In this document: in pieces, positions 7,914 through 18,426 of the stretch | How positions within the stretch are numbered: the stretch's first letter is position 1 | How the letters are laid out: the number at the start of each line of letters is the position of its first letter | Origin: Eubacteriales bacterium | GTDB taxonomy: Bacteria > Bacillota > Clostridia > Lachnospirales > Lachnospiraceae | Reading direction: 5' to 3' | Length of the DNA stretch: 56,948 bases | NCBI GenBank assembly: GCA_030536575.1 | Contig: JAUNPS010000030.1 | Span: 1-56,948, forward strand | Made by a program: the position numbers and the translations under genes | The notes under the pieces: model-generated | The model's input: the letters and a program-made list of their open reading frames with translations, nothing else | Told to the model about the DNA's origin: nothing | Databases searched by the model: none

Positions 7914-10451
7914 ATGAGCCGAGAAGTAAGCACCGGCATGCCCGGCATCGACCGCGCCATCGACAAACTGCGCCTGGGAGACAACGTAGTCTGGCAGGTA
8001 GACACCCTGTCCGACTACCGGAAAATTGTGGAACCCTACGTCCGCCAGGCGATGGCCGACGGCCGGGAGCTGTATTACATCCGCTTCGGAACCCATGATC
8101 CGGTGATCCGAAACCTGGAAGGAATCCGGGTCTGCGAAGTGGACGCGTCCCGCGGCTTCGAGTATTTTGCGACCAAAATCCACCGGATCATCGAGAAAGC
8201 CGGGCTGGAGGCCTTTTACATCTTCGACTGCCTGACCGACCTGCTGAAATACTGGTACTCCGACCTGATGATCGGAAATTTTTTCCGGGTCACCTGCCCG
8301 TACCTGTTCGAGCTGGACACGATTGCTTATTTCGCGCTGATCCGGGATTCCCACACCACGGAAACGATCAGCCGGATCCGCGACACCACCCAGGTGCTTC
8401 TGGATCTTTATAATGAAAGCGGAAATTATTACGTCCACCCGCTGAAGGTGTGGGAGCGCTATTCGCCGACGATGTTTTTCCCGCATAAGCTGGTGGGAGA
8501 CGAGGCTGAGTGCATATCGGCGAGCTTCGACGCATCGGTGCTGTTTGGCCGTTTCACGCTGAACACCGGCCGTCTGGATTACTGGGATATCACCTTTGAG
8601 GAGGCGAACCGGGCGCTGGCGGGCTCCACGGAAGAAAAGGAGAAGTACAAGGATCTGCTGCTGGAACTGCTCCTTGGAAAAGAGTCCCGGATGCTGAACC
8701 TTTGCAGGCACTATTTTTCCCTCCGCGACCTGTTAAACATCAAGCGGCGGGAGATTGGGACAGGCATGATCGGCGGAAAATCCATCGGCATGCTTCTGGC
8801 CCGGAAAATCCTGGAGCGCGACCCGAAGAAACGCTTCGCGCCGATCCTGGAAATGCACGATTCCTTCTATATGGGCGTGGACGTATATTATACGTATATT
8901 GTGCTGAATAACTGCTGGACTCTGCGCACAAAGCAGAAGACCGAAGAAGGGTACTACAAATATGCGGACGAGCTGCGGGAGCGCCTTCTGACGGGAGAAT
9001 TTTCCGAAGCGATGAAGGAGCAGTTTCGCCAGGTACTGGAATATTACGGCCAGTCCCCGATCATCGTGCGTTCGAGTTCGCTCCTGGAAGATAATTTTGG
9101 CAATGCCTTCGCCGGGAAATACGACAGCGTGTTCTGCGCCAACCAGGGCACGCCGGAAGAACGGCTCGCCGACTTCATTCATGCGGTGCAGCAGGTCTAT
9201 GCCAGCACCATGAACCGGGACGCCCTCCAATACCGCCAGGACCGCGGCCTGATGGACCGGGACGAGCAGATGGCCCTTCTGATCCAGCGGGTATCCGGCG
9301 ACCACTACGGCGACTTCTTCTTCCCCCACATGGCAGGCGTGGGAAATTCTGCGAATCTGTACGTGTGGGACGAACACACGGATGTGAACGCAGGCATGCT
9401 GCGGCTGGTATTCGGCCTTGGAACCAGGGCGGTCGACCGCATTGACGGGGATTATCCCAGAATCGTGAACCTGGACGACCCGTGCCGGGAGCCGCTGATC
9501 TCGAATGGGGACGAGCGGAAATTCTCTCAGCATTACATGGATTTGATCAATACGAAGCTGAACGCCTGGTCTCACTACAGCATTGACCGGATGATGGAAA
9601 CGGATATGCACATGGATAAATCTCTGTTCGTGCGGAAAGACTGGAATACCAGCAAGCGGAAGCGGGAGCTGGGGATCCCAGGGGACGCTTATATTGTGGA
9701 TTTTCAGAAATTGCTGCGGGAAACGAACTTTGCGGATATGATGAAGGCAATCTTAAAGCGGCTGTCCGGTGCCTATGATTATCCGGTAGATATCGAATTC
9801 TGCGTGAATTTTGACGAGAAAAATAATTACCGGATCAATCTGCTCCAGTGCCGTCCATTGCAGACCAGGGGCCTTGGAAAAACGGTGGAAATGCCGGACG
9901 AAAAGAATGTGAAGTATTGTCTGATGAGCACGCGCGGGAATTTCATGGGCGGAAATGTTCATTATAAAGTGGACTATATTGTCTATGTGAAAGTGCGGGA
10001 ATATCTGAAGCTTTCGGAGCAGGACCGCTACGGGGTGGCCAGGCAGATCGGCGAGCTGAACCGGAATCTGAAAGGAAAGCATGCGATCCTGATTGGCCAT
10101 GGAAGGTGGGGGACGACTACCACGTCCCTTGGTGTTCCGGTGAATTTCACGGAGCTGATGCACATGCAGGCCATTTTCGAAGTGTCCTACACAGAAGGAC
10201 ATTTGATGCCGGAGCTTTCTTATGGGAGCCATTTCTTCCAGGATCTGGTGGAGTCCGGCGTGTTCTACGGGGCGGTTTTCGATGGAGATGAAAATGTACA
10301 TTTTGACGGAGAATATCTGCGCAGCCAGGAGAATCATATGCAGGAATTTTCGGATGGCCGGTACAGCGAGGTGATCCAGGTGATCCGAAGCGAGGGGATG
10401 GAACTGTATTCGGATACGGTGACGCAGAAAATGATGTGTGTGATCGTGTAA
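7914..10451 (+). CDS. PEP/pyruvate-binding (PPDK N-terminal-like) protein with degenerate KaiC-like N-domain
   Basis: An 845-residue protein. Residues about 270-680 match the ATP-grasp nucleotide-binding half of PEP synthase/pyruvate phosphate dikinase: a MIGGKSIGMLLARKIL lid block, IIVRSSSLLEDNFGNAFAGK, and an IEFCVNFD...NLLQCRPL end. The swivelling phosphohistidine domain and the PEP-utilising barrel are both missing, so it cannot be a complete PEP synthase. The first 240 residues begin STGMPGIDRAIDKLRLGDN, reminiscent of KaiC/RAD55 proteins but without the GKT/S of a P-loop. The C-terminal 150 residues are unassigned. It stands alone between its own leader and a bidirectional terminator facing gdhA. 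Function unknown; a regulatory or sensor role in pyruvate metabolism is conceivable. Confidence 0.75.
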   Translation: MSREVSTGMPGIDRAIDKLRLGDNVVWQVDTLSDYRKIVEPYVRQAMADGRELYYIRFGTHDPVIRNLEGIRVCEVDASRGFEYFATKIHRIIEKAGLEAFYIFDCLTDLLKYWYSDLMIGNFFRVTCPYLFELDTIAYFALIRDSHTTETISRIRDTTQVLLDLYNESGNYYVHPLKVWERYSPTMFFPHKLVGDEAECISASFDASVLFGRFTLNTGRLDYWDITFEEANRALAGSTEEKEKYKDLLLELLLGKESRMLNLCRHYFSLRDLLNIKRREIGTGMIGGKSIGMLLARKILERDPKKRFAPILEMHDSFYMGVDVYYTYIVLNNCWTLRTKQKTEEGYYKYADELRERLLTGEFSEAMKEQFRQVLEYYGQSPIIVRSSSLLEDNFGNAFAGKYDSVFCANQGTPEERLADFIHAVQQVYASTMNRDALQYRQDRGLMDRDEQMALLIQRVSGDHYGDFFFPHMAGVGNSANLYVWDEHTDVNAGMLRLVFGLGTRAVDRIDGDYPRIVNLDDPCREPLISNGDERKFSQHYMDLINTKLNAWSHYSIDRMMETDMHMDKSLFVRKDWNTSKRKRELGIPGDAYIVDFQKLLRETNFADMMKAILKRLSGAYDYPVDIEFCVNFDEKNNYRINLLQCRPLQTRGLGKTVEMPDEKNVKYCLMSTRGNFMGGNVHYKVDYIVYVKVREYLKLSEQDRYGVARQIGELNRNLKGKHAILIGHGRWGTTTTSLGVPVNFTELMHMQAIFEVSYTEGHLMPELSYGSHFFQDLVESGVFYGAVFDGDENVHFDGEYLRSQENHMQEFSDGRYSEVIQVIRSEGMELYSDTVTQKMMCVIV

Positions 10452-10457
10452 TAAAAA

Positions 10458-10495
10458 GCCGCACTGTCCGGAAACAGACAGTGCGGCGCATTTTT
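10458..10495. terminator. Bidirectional terminator between convergent genes
   Basis: An 11-base perfect stem (10458-10468 with 10477-10487) flanked by A5 on the left and T5 on the right, serving the ATP-grasp gene on + and gdhA on -. Confidence 0.9.
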
Positions 10496-10513
10496 ATGCG
10501 TTTTGTGTGAATA

Positions 10514-11866
<1,353 letters not shown>

Positions 11867-11894
11867 TCACTAAAGTAAATTTTTTTCGAACAAC

Positions 11895-11923
11895 ATTATA
11901 GCAGAAGGTGAAGGAAAATGCAA
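11895..11923 (-). promoter_or_regulatory. Promoter of gdhA
   Basis: On the minus strand TTGCAT (11923-11918) and TATAAT (11900-11895) are 17 bases apart, about 50 bases before the gdhA start. Confidence 0.8.
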
Positions 11924-12040
11924 TATAATGTTCAAAATATGCAGGATAGAAGTTTTTGGGAGGGGCGGGCCATGGTCGGTGTCGAAATCGAAAGAAAATC
12001 GCAAGAAAACTTAAATTTTTAATAAGTTTCGCCCGGAAGG

Positions 12041-12069
12041 TATACAAATTCGGATAAATTCTGTATAAT
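12041..12069 (+). promoter_or_regulatory. Promoter of the P-type ATPase gene
   Basis: TATACA (12041-12046) and TATAAT (12064-12069), spacer 17. The predicted transcript start falls near 12076, only a few bases before the ATG at 12079, which argues for the downstream start at 12145. Confidence 0.6.
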
Positions 12070-12144
12070 ACTATTCATATGGAAATTTCATCCCGAAAAG
12101 GAAGATTTTTTCGGAACCGACCACATGAGAAATCGAGGGAACGA

Positions 12145-15069
12145 ATGGACACGAAAAAGTATAATGAAGGATCGCAGCAGGATCTGCAGGAACAGGAAGT
12201 CGTAGAGGGAGAAGTCCTGGAACCGGAAGGCCAGGAGCGTCCTGATGGCAGCGAAGTACCGGAAGCAGACGAGACCATTGAGGAACCCGTGATGGCCGAT
12301 GCAGAGGAACCTCCGGCGGCGGAACCAGAGCCGGAACCGGAGACTGAGCCGGAAAAACAGAAAGAATCCCGCTTCCACCTCGTCCCGCTGAAAAGAAAAC
12401 GAAAAACGACGGCTCCCGAAGAGACAGGCCAGGAAGCCGCCGCCCTGGAAGCCGTACCCGCCGTGCGGCCGCCGGTTTTAAGCCCCGATGGAGACGCACA
12501 GCCGGAAGCCGGGGAAATCGCCGTGGCAGGCCAGGGGGAAGGCAGGCCGGAAACCGAAATCCCAGGCCAGGAAGCAGAGCCGGGATACGAAAGCGAAGCC
12601 GCGAAGCCCGCAGCAGAGGGCGGGGAACCAGACGCCGGGGCAGATGCGGAATCCGCCGAAGAAGAACCCGAAGAACCGGACCCCGACGAGATCGCCGACC
12701 CCGACATCCTGGGACTGACCCAGGCCCAGGTCGACAAGCGCGTCCGCCTCGGAAAAGTGAACGACACCGGGGAAAATATTTTTAAAACCAAAAAAGAAAT
12801 CATCAAAGACCACACCCTGACCTACTTTAACTTCTTAAACCTGGCCCTGGGCTGCCTGATCCTGATCTCCGGCCAGATTAAGAACATCACCTTCATGGGC
12901 GTCATTATCATTAACTCCTTAATCGGAATCGCCCAGGAGATGAAAGTCAAGAACCTGGTCGATAAACTCTCCGTGATCACCGCCTCGAAGGCCCGGGTGA
13001 TCCGCGACGAAAAAGAACAGGAGATCCCCATCCAGGAAGTGGTGGTAGACGACGTCATGCGCCTTTCCACCGGCGACCAGGTCTGCGCCGACAGCGTCGT
13101 CCTGGAGTCCAACGGCCTGGAAGTGAACGAATCCATGCTCACCGGCGAATCGAAGCCCGTCCGGAAAAAAGCAGGCGACCGCCTGATGTCCGGCAGCTTC
13201 TTAACCGCAGGCACCGGAACCGTCCAGGTGGTGCACGTAGGCGAAGATAACTACGCCTACCAGCTCATGAAAAAGGCGAAGACCAAGAAGCGCGCCACCT
13301 CTGAAATGCAGCGGACGATCAAACGGATCATTAAGATCGTCGGCGTCGTGATCATCCCGATCGGGATCCTGCTTTACCGCTCCCAGCGGATTGCCAGCGG
13401 CGCGAATTTCTCCGATGCCCTGGTCAGCACCGTGGCAGGGATCATCGGCATGATTCCGGAAGGTCTGGTGCTTCTGACCAGCATTTCCTTTATCTTAGGC
13501 GTCGGCCGTCTGGCGAAAAAGCGTGCCCTGGTTCAGGAGATGGAGGCCATCGAAGCTCTCGCCAGGGTAAACGTCCTTTGCCTGGACAAGACCGGCACCA
13601 TCACCACCGGAAAACTGGAAGTCGTCAAAGTCCTGGGGGTAAACGGAACCGAAGAATCCAGGATCGAACAGATCATGAACCACATGGCCTTTGCCTTTGA
13701 CGACGTAAACAGCACCCAGGAAGCCCTGATGGAATACTTCGTCCGCCGGGAAAACTGGAAACCCACCGAGAGGATACCCTTCTCCTCCGACCGGAAATAC
13801 CGGGCCATCCGCTATGCGGGCCAGGGCTGCTTCGTTCTGGGCGCGCCGGACTTCCTGATCGAAGAAGATTTCGAACTGAAAGAACAGGTGGAGCATTTTT
13901 CCGAAGAGGGCCTGCGCGTCCTTCTTCTGGGAACCTGCGAAGACATTTCATCGGAAGACGGAAAGGTCACCGGCGTCCAGCCCATCGGCCTGATCGTGAT
14001 TTCCGACTGCATCCGTCCGGAAGCCATGGACACCTTCCGGTACTTTAAAGAACAGAATGTGGATATCAAGGTGATTTCCGGCGATAATCCGGTGACCGTT
14101 TCCCAGATTGCCGTGAAAGCCGGACTGGAAGGCGGCGAGCGCTATGTGGACGCCCAGACCCTTCCCACCGACCCTAAAGAGCTGGCGGAAGTGGTGGATC
14201 AGTATTCCGTGTTCGGACGCGTGAAGCCGGAGCAGAAGCAGCAGCTTGTACGGGCCTACCAGGCGAATAAAAAAGTCGTCGGCATGGTCGGCGACGGCGT
14301 GAACGATGTCCTGGCCTTAAAAGACGCGGACTGCGGGATCGCCATGGCGGCGGGCAGCGACGCGGCCAAGCAGGTGGCTCATATCGTCCTTTTGGATTCG
14401 AATTTCGCCTGCTTAAAGAACATTGTCAGCGAAGGGCGCATGATCATCACGAACATTGAACGTGTCAGCTCCCTGTACCTGACCAAGACGATCTATTCCA
14501 TGATCCTGTGCATCATTTTTATTTTCCTGGAACGGGAATATCCCTTTATTCCGATCCAGCTTTCCTGGATGAGCACCGTAGCCATTGGCATCCCGAGCTT
14601 CATCCTGACGCTGGAGCGGGTAGAAGCGGTGAACAGCAGCGGATTTCTGCGCTATGTCATGCGCTACGCAGTCCCGTCGGCACTTACCATGGTCATCTGT
14701 ATGCTGTTTATTCAGCTCTTCCGGCCTTTCTGGGGGAGCGACGATACGATGACCTCTACGATGAATCTGCTTGTGGGGACAGCGGTCAGCATGATCCTGC
14801 TTTGGCGGGTCTGCCAGCCCATGAATCTGCTGCGGCGGACGCTGTGCATCAGTGTGGCGGTTATCTTCATGACCGGAGTCCTGCTGGTGCCGGGACTTTT
14901 GGGGATTTACCCGATTTTCCGCTGGGAAGTGGCCTTCGTGATCCCGATGATCTGCATGGCGTCCCAGTTGACACGGTTATTTAGCTGGATGATTAAAAAA
15001 GCCTATCAGTTTAAGAACTGGCTGATCTGCAGTCTGAAGAGCCTGCGGGAAAAGATGAATATTGGCTGA
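12145..15069 (+). CDS. P-type cation-transporting ATPase with long acidic N-terminal extension
   Basis: A 974-residue E1-E2 ATPase. The canonical part starts at about residue 190 (GLTQAQVDKR) and has the TGES actuator motif, the phosphorylation site CLDKTGTITTGK, GMVGDGVNDVLALKDAD and the membrane motif GMIPEGL. Overall it resembles streptococcal cation exporters of the CaxP type, so calcium efflux is a reasonable but unproven guess. Residues 1-189 are a low-complexity tail rich in Glu, Pro and Ala with one basic patch (LKRKRK), unusual for the family and presumably cytoplasmic. ATG 12145 is preferred because it has GAGGGA before it; an upstream ATG at 12079 would add 22 residues. A secreted protein gene follows after 39 bases. 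Confidence 0.88.
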   Translation: MDTKKYNEGSQQDLQEQEVVEGEVLEPEGQERPDGSEVPEADETIEEPVMADAEEPPAAEPEPEPETEPEKQKESRFHLVPLKRKRKTTAPEETGQEAAALEAVPAVRPPVLSPDGDAQPEAGEIAVAGQGEGRPETEIPGQEAEPGYESEAAKPAAEGGEPDAGADAESAEEEPEEPDPDEIADPDILGLTQAQVDKRVRLGKVNDTGENIFKTKKEIIKDHTLTYFNFLNLALGCLILISGQIKNITFMGVIIINSLIGIAQEMKVKNLVDKLSVITASKARVIRDEKEQEIPIQEVVVDDVMRLSTGDQVCADSVVLESNGLEVNESMLTGESKPVRKKAGDRLMSGSFLTAGTGTVQVVHVGEDNYAYQLMKKAKTKKRATSEMQRTIKRIIKIVGVVIIPIGILLYRSQRIASGANFSDALVSTVAGIIGMIPEGLVLLTSISFILGVGRLAKKRALVQEMEAIEALARVNVLCLDKTGTITTGKLEVVKVLGVNGTEESRIEQIMNHMAFAFDDVNSTQEALMEYFVRRENWKPTERIPFSSDRKYRAIRYAGQGCFVLGAPDFLIEEDFELKEQVEHFSEEGLRVLLLGTCEDISSEDGKVTGVQPIGLIVISDCIRPEAMDTFRYFKEQNVDIKVISGDNPVTVSQIAVKAGLEGGERYVDAQTLPTDPKELAEVVDQYSVFGRVKPEQKQQLVRAYQANKKVVGMVGDGVNDVLALKDADCGIAMAAGSDAAKQVAHIVLLDSNFACLKNIVSEGRMIITNIERVSSLYLTKTIYSMILCIIFIFLEREYPFIPIQLSWMSTVAIGIPSFILTLERVEAVNSSGFLRYVMRYAVPSALTMVICMLFIQLFRPFWGSDDTMTSTMNLLVGTAVSMILLWRVCQPMNLLRRTLCISVAVIFMTGVLLVPGLLGIYPIFRWEVAFVIPMICMASQLTRLFSWMIKKAYQFKNWLICSLKSLREKMNIG

Positions 15070-15108
15070 GAGATCCGGCATAAATTGCAAAATAAGGAGG
15101 AAAGAAGC

Positions 15109-16713
15109 ATGAAAAAGAGATATTTCGTACTGATGCTGCTTGTGGGAGCGCTTTCCGTGAACAGCGCAGCCTTTGCGGAGGAAGAGGAAGCCCCGAAGTA
15201 TACGGCGGGCAATGCGGTGGACCTGATGAAAGAAGACCTGCTGGCCATGGCCGAAGAAGCCTCGGAAGACGTAGCCAGCGTCCGCTCCGAGATGGACATG
15301 GGAATGGAGCTGGAAATCGCGATCACCGGCGAAGAAGCCACCAGCATGCAGATGAACATGACGATGGATGCGCAGATGGTAAACGAAGAAATTTTCGAGC
15401 CTTACGCTTCCCATCAGACCTCGGCGATGAACCTCAGCATCATGGGACAGTCCCAGTCCGAGAACACGGAAACCTATATCCGGGAGGAAGACGGCGAGAG
15501 AGTGCGGTATGAAGGCTACGTGGTGAACGGCGAAGTGACCGACTGGTATCGGAGCAGTTACACGGCGGGCGATACGGATTCCTTTTTCCTGGAAAGCCGG
15601 GCGATTCTGGAGCAGGAGCTTTTTGAACTGAATCCGGAAACCGTACTGGACGCAGAGGGGAATGAATATTATGTACTTACCGGAGAAGTGAACCTGCAGG
15701 AAGACATGGAAGAAGACGGGCTTTCCGCGGACGTTGTGGATCTGATGGAAGAACTGCAGGACAGCTTCGGCGAAGGAAGCCTGAATCTGCCGGAAACGGT
15801 GACGATGGAGCTTTACGTGAGCACGGATGACATGCGTCTGCGGGAAATTGCCATGGATCTTTCAGGAATCGAGGGAAGCGTGGACGAAGACGGCATGACC
15901 ATGGAAATGAAGTTCACCAAACTGGCGGTAAACGTCCTGTTAAGCGATTATAATGCAGTCGAAGAGATTGTTTTCCCGGAAAATCTGGACGAGAGCGAAG
16001 AGGACGACTGGGAAACCGAATATGAAGACGAAACCGACTGGTTCGAAGGGACCGAAGTGAGCATTGAAACAGAGCTTGCAGAAGAAACAGAATTCATCGG
16101 GACGGACGAGCCCGCCGAAGTGACCGGAGATCAGGATAAACAGGCCCTGGCTGAAGAATTTGGCGTTGCCGGCTTTAAAGACACCACCGACACCAGCGTG
16201 AACTTCACCGCGAAAGGAACCGTTTCCGACCCGGCCGGACTTTTCGAAATGGGAAAGGCTTACCTGTACAATCCGGAATCCGATATGTATGAGCAGGTGG
16301 GGCTTCAGGTGACCGGAGTCACAGGCGGCGAGAAAGCTGCCGCGCTGGTAAACGAACTTCTGAACGCAGAAGGCAGCTACTATTCGTTCTCAGCCCTTCG
16401 GAACTATGAAGAATACCGCGTCTTAAATTACGACCTGTATCTGCCGAAAGACCTGACCGATTCCGAATACGGCCTTTACAGCCCGGCCTGCATGTTAGAA
16501 GTGGTAGGCGCGGACGGCGACTGGCTGGAGTACAATGGACAGGGCTACTATGCATCCACCTATACGATCTATGACGACGATGGGGAGTACCATGCAGGCG
16601 ATACGGTACATTGTCAGGCGATTCTGATCATGCCGGCCGATCTGACGGAATATGCGCTGCAGTTTGGCCCGTATGGCTTAGACGATCTGTTTTTCGTTGC
16701 CATTCATGAATAA
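15109..16713 (+). CDS. Secreted DUF6612-like protein
   Basis: A 534-residue protein with a signal peptide (KKR, hydrophobic core, cleavage after AFA near residue 22). The first 280 mature residues resemble the DUF6612 lipoprotein-like family (TEMDMGMELEIAI, SMQMNMTMDAQM, VTMELYVSTDDMRLREI). A Glu/Asp/Thr-rich linker around 300-340 leads to a C-terminal region with no clear match. AAGGAGG lies 9 bases before the ATG, so the in-frame codons upstream are not used. It is probably co-transcribed with the P-type ATPase and ends at a strong terminator. Function unknown; no lipobox is visible, so it is likely released or held by other means. Confidence 0.75.
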   Translation: MKKRYFVLMLLVGALSVNSAAFAEEEEAPKYTAGNAVDLMKEDLLAMAEEASEDVASVRSEMDMGMELEIAITGEEATSMQMNMTMDAQMVNEEIFEPYASHQTSAMNLSIMGQSQSENTETYIREEDGERVRYEGYVVNGEVTDWYRSSYTAGDTDSFFLESRAILEQELFELNPETVLDAEGNEYYVLTGEVNLQEDMEEDGLSADVVDLMEELQDSFGEGSLNLPETVTMELYVSTDDMRLREIAMDLSGIEGSVDEDGMTMEMKFTKLAVNVLLSDYNAVEEIVFPENLDESEEDDWETEYEDETDWFEGTEVSIETELAEETEFIGTDEPAEVTGDQDKQALAEEFGVAGFKDTTDTSVNFTAKGTVSDPAGLFEMGKAYLYNPESDMYEQVGLQVTGVTGGEKAAALVNELLNAEGSYYSFSALRNYEEYRVLNYDLYLPKDLTDSEYGLYSPACMLEVVGADGDWLEYNGQGYYASTYTIYDDDGEYHAGDTVHCQAILIMPADLTEYALQFGPYGLDDLFFVAIHE

Positions 16714-16742
16714 CAGCGAAGCAGAAAAGAACATGTAGAAAG

Positions 16743-16781
16743 CCCGTCGGCAGAGCTAAGAGGTTCTGTCGGCGGGTTTTT
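16743..16781 (+). terminator. Rho-independent terminator
   Basis: A 12-base stem with two G-U pairs (16743-16754 with 16765-16776) followed by five T, ending the ATPase/DUF6612 unit. Confidence 0.85.
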
Positions 16782-16875
16782 AAACGCAGATAAGCCATTC
16801 CACGCCTTAAGTGAGCATAGCCAGTAAGCCGCACAGAGGTCTGCATTTTTGAGCACATAGCGAATTTTTATACAG

Positions 16876-16910
16876 AAAAAGCCTGCTCCCGGTTTTCCAG
16901 GCGCAGGCTT
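16876..16910 (-). terminator. Rho-independent terminator of argG
   Basis: Read on the minus strand, AAGCCTGC pairs with GCAGGCTT (16903-16910 with 16879-16886) and is followed by a T-run. It lies 7 bases past the argG stop. Confidence 0.85.
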
Positions 16911-16916
16911 GAGAGA

Positions 16917-18143
16917 TTATTTCGTTTCTTTTTCTACTTCGGCCATTTTCATAGCTCTTACTTTCAGCGGCAGGCCGAACAGTGTGATGAATCCGCTCGC
17001 ATCGTGGTGGTCATACAGATCGCCGGTGGTGAAGGAAGCCAGGGATTCATTATACAGGCTGTAGGGAGAAGTCGTACCGGCCTTGATGATATTGCCCTTG
17101 TACAGTTTAAATTTCACTTCGCCGGTCACATATTCCTGAGTCACATCCACGAAAGCCTGAATCGCTTCCCGAAGCGGTGTAAACCATTTTCCTTCGTAAA
17201 CAATCTGTGCGAACTGGCTGCCCAGTTTTTTCTTCGTCTCCAGCGTATCCCGATCCAGGATCAGCTCCTCTAACTGGTCATGCGCCTCCATCAGGATCGT
17301 GCCGCCCGGCGTCTCATAAACTCCGCGGGATTTCATACCGACCACACGGTTTTCTACAATGTCTACAATTCCAATTCCGTGTTTTCCGCCCAGCGCATTC
17401 AGCTCCGTAATGATCTCCGAAACCTTCATCGCTTTTCCGTTTAAGGAAACCGGAACGCCCTTTTCAAAGGTCATGGTAACGAATTCGCCTTCCTCCGGCG
17501 CTTTTTCCGGGGTCACGCCCAGCACCAGCATGTCGTCATAGTTCGGCATGTTCGCCGGATCTTCCAGCTCCAGGCCCTCATGGCTGATATGCCACAGGTT
17601 CCGGTCGCGGCTGTAGCTGTGCTTCGTATCGAAAGGCAGGTTAATGCCATGTTTCTGGCAGTATTCAATCTCATCTTCCCGGGACTGCATCGTCCAGACG
17701 TCGGTCATCCGCCAGGGAGCGATGATCTTCAGATCCGGAGCCAGAGCCTTGATGCCAAGCTCGAAACGGATCTGGTCATTTCCTTTTCCGGTCGCGCCGT
17801 GGCAGATGGCAGAAGCGCCTTCTTTCCGAGCAATTTCCACCAGGCGTTTCGCGATGGCAGGACGCGCCATGGAAGTACCCAGCAGGTATTTGTGTTCGTA
17901 AACGGCTCCTGCCTTTACGCAGGGCATGATGTATTCGTCGCAGAATTCGTCGATGATGTTTTCAATATATAATTTGGAAGCTCCGGATAATTTCGCTCTC
18001 TCTTCCAGGCCGTCCAATTCATTTCCCTGCCCGCAGTCGATGCAGCAGCAGATCACTTCGTAGTCAAAATTTTCTTTCAGCCAGGGGATAATCGCGGTGG
18101 TATCCAGACCGCCGGAATATGCCAAAACGACTTTTTCTTTCAT
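16917..18143 (-). CDS. argG: Argininosuccinate synthase
   Basis: A 408-residue enzyme with the PP-loop AYSGGLDT (8-15) of the ATP pyrophosphatase family, plus the blocks [15 protein letters not shown] and [15 protein letters not shown]. It joins citrulline and aspartate with ATP to give argininosuccinate, the penultimate step of arginine synthesis. It is transcribed away from argCJBD; the two promoters face each other across about 100 bases containing ArgR-box-like palindromes. argF and argH are not in the window, so the pathway is completed elsewhere. AAGGAGGAATACTC precedes the start. Confidence 0.95.
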   Translation of the reverse strand: MKEKVVLAYSGGLDTTAIIPWLKENFDYEVICCCIDCGQGNELDGLEERAKLSGASKLYIENIIDEFCDEYIMPCVKAGAVYEHKYLLGTSMARPAIAKRLVEIARKEGASAICHGATGKGNDQIRFELGIKALAPDLKIIAPWRMTDVWTMQSREDEIEYCQKHGINLPFDTKHSYSRDRNLWHISHEGLELEDPANMPNYDDMLVLGVTPEKAPEEGEFVTMTFEKGVPVSLNGKAMKVSEIITELNALGGKHGIGIVDIVENRVVGMKSRGVYETPGGTILMEAHDQLEELILDRDTLETKKKLGSQFAQIVYEGKWFTPLREAIQAFVDVTQEYVTGEVKFKLYKGNIIKAGTTSPYSLYNESLASFTTGDLYDHHDASGFITLFGLPLKVRAMKMAEVEKETK

Positions 18144-18196
18144 ATGAGTATTCCTCCTTAAAGTATTCCGGGCTGTTTGCCCTTCGGTTCTTTCCT

Positions 18197-18225
18197 AATA
18201 TACATCAATTATCATAATTATGCAA
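18197..18225 (-). promoter_or_regulatory. argG promoter with overlapping ARG-box-like sequence
   Basis: On the minus strand TTGCAT (18225-18220) and TATATT (18202-18197) are 17 bases apart. The -35 and spacer read TTGCATAATTATGATAAT, similar to the imperfect palindromes bound by ArgR/AhrC. Confidence 0.7.
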
Positions 18226-18262
18226 GAGGGAATCTGAAATTTGTGAAAGATGTAAAAAAGGC

Positions 18263-18300
18263 TTGCATAATATGCATTAAAAATGTATAATTATGCGTAT
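18263..18300 (+). promoter_or_regulatory. argCJBD promoter with two ARG-box-like palindromes
   Basis: TTGCAT (18264-18269) and TATAAT (18286-18291) are 16 bases apart. Both elements lie inside palindrome-like boxes: TTGCATAATATGCATTA (18263-18279) and ATGTATAATTATGCGTAT (18283-18300). This is the layout expected for arginine-dependent repression by ArgR; no argR gene is in the window. Confidence 0.75.
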
Positions 18301-18426
18301 GAAGAAATACTTTACAGAACGAAAAAACTGGTATATGATAGTGAATAGACTTTCCGGGCAGAGAAAAAGGGTTCGGAAGTGTGCATAAAGATGACAGAAA
18401 ACCAGTTGAAAAAGGAGTTTGAGAAC

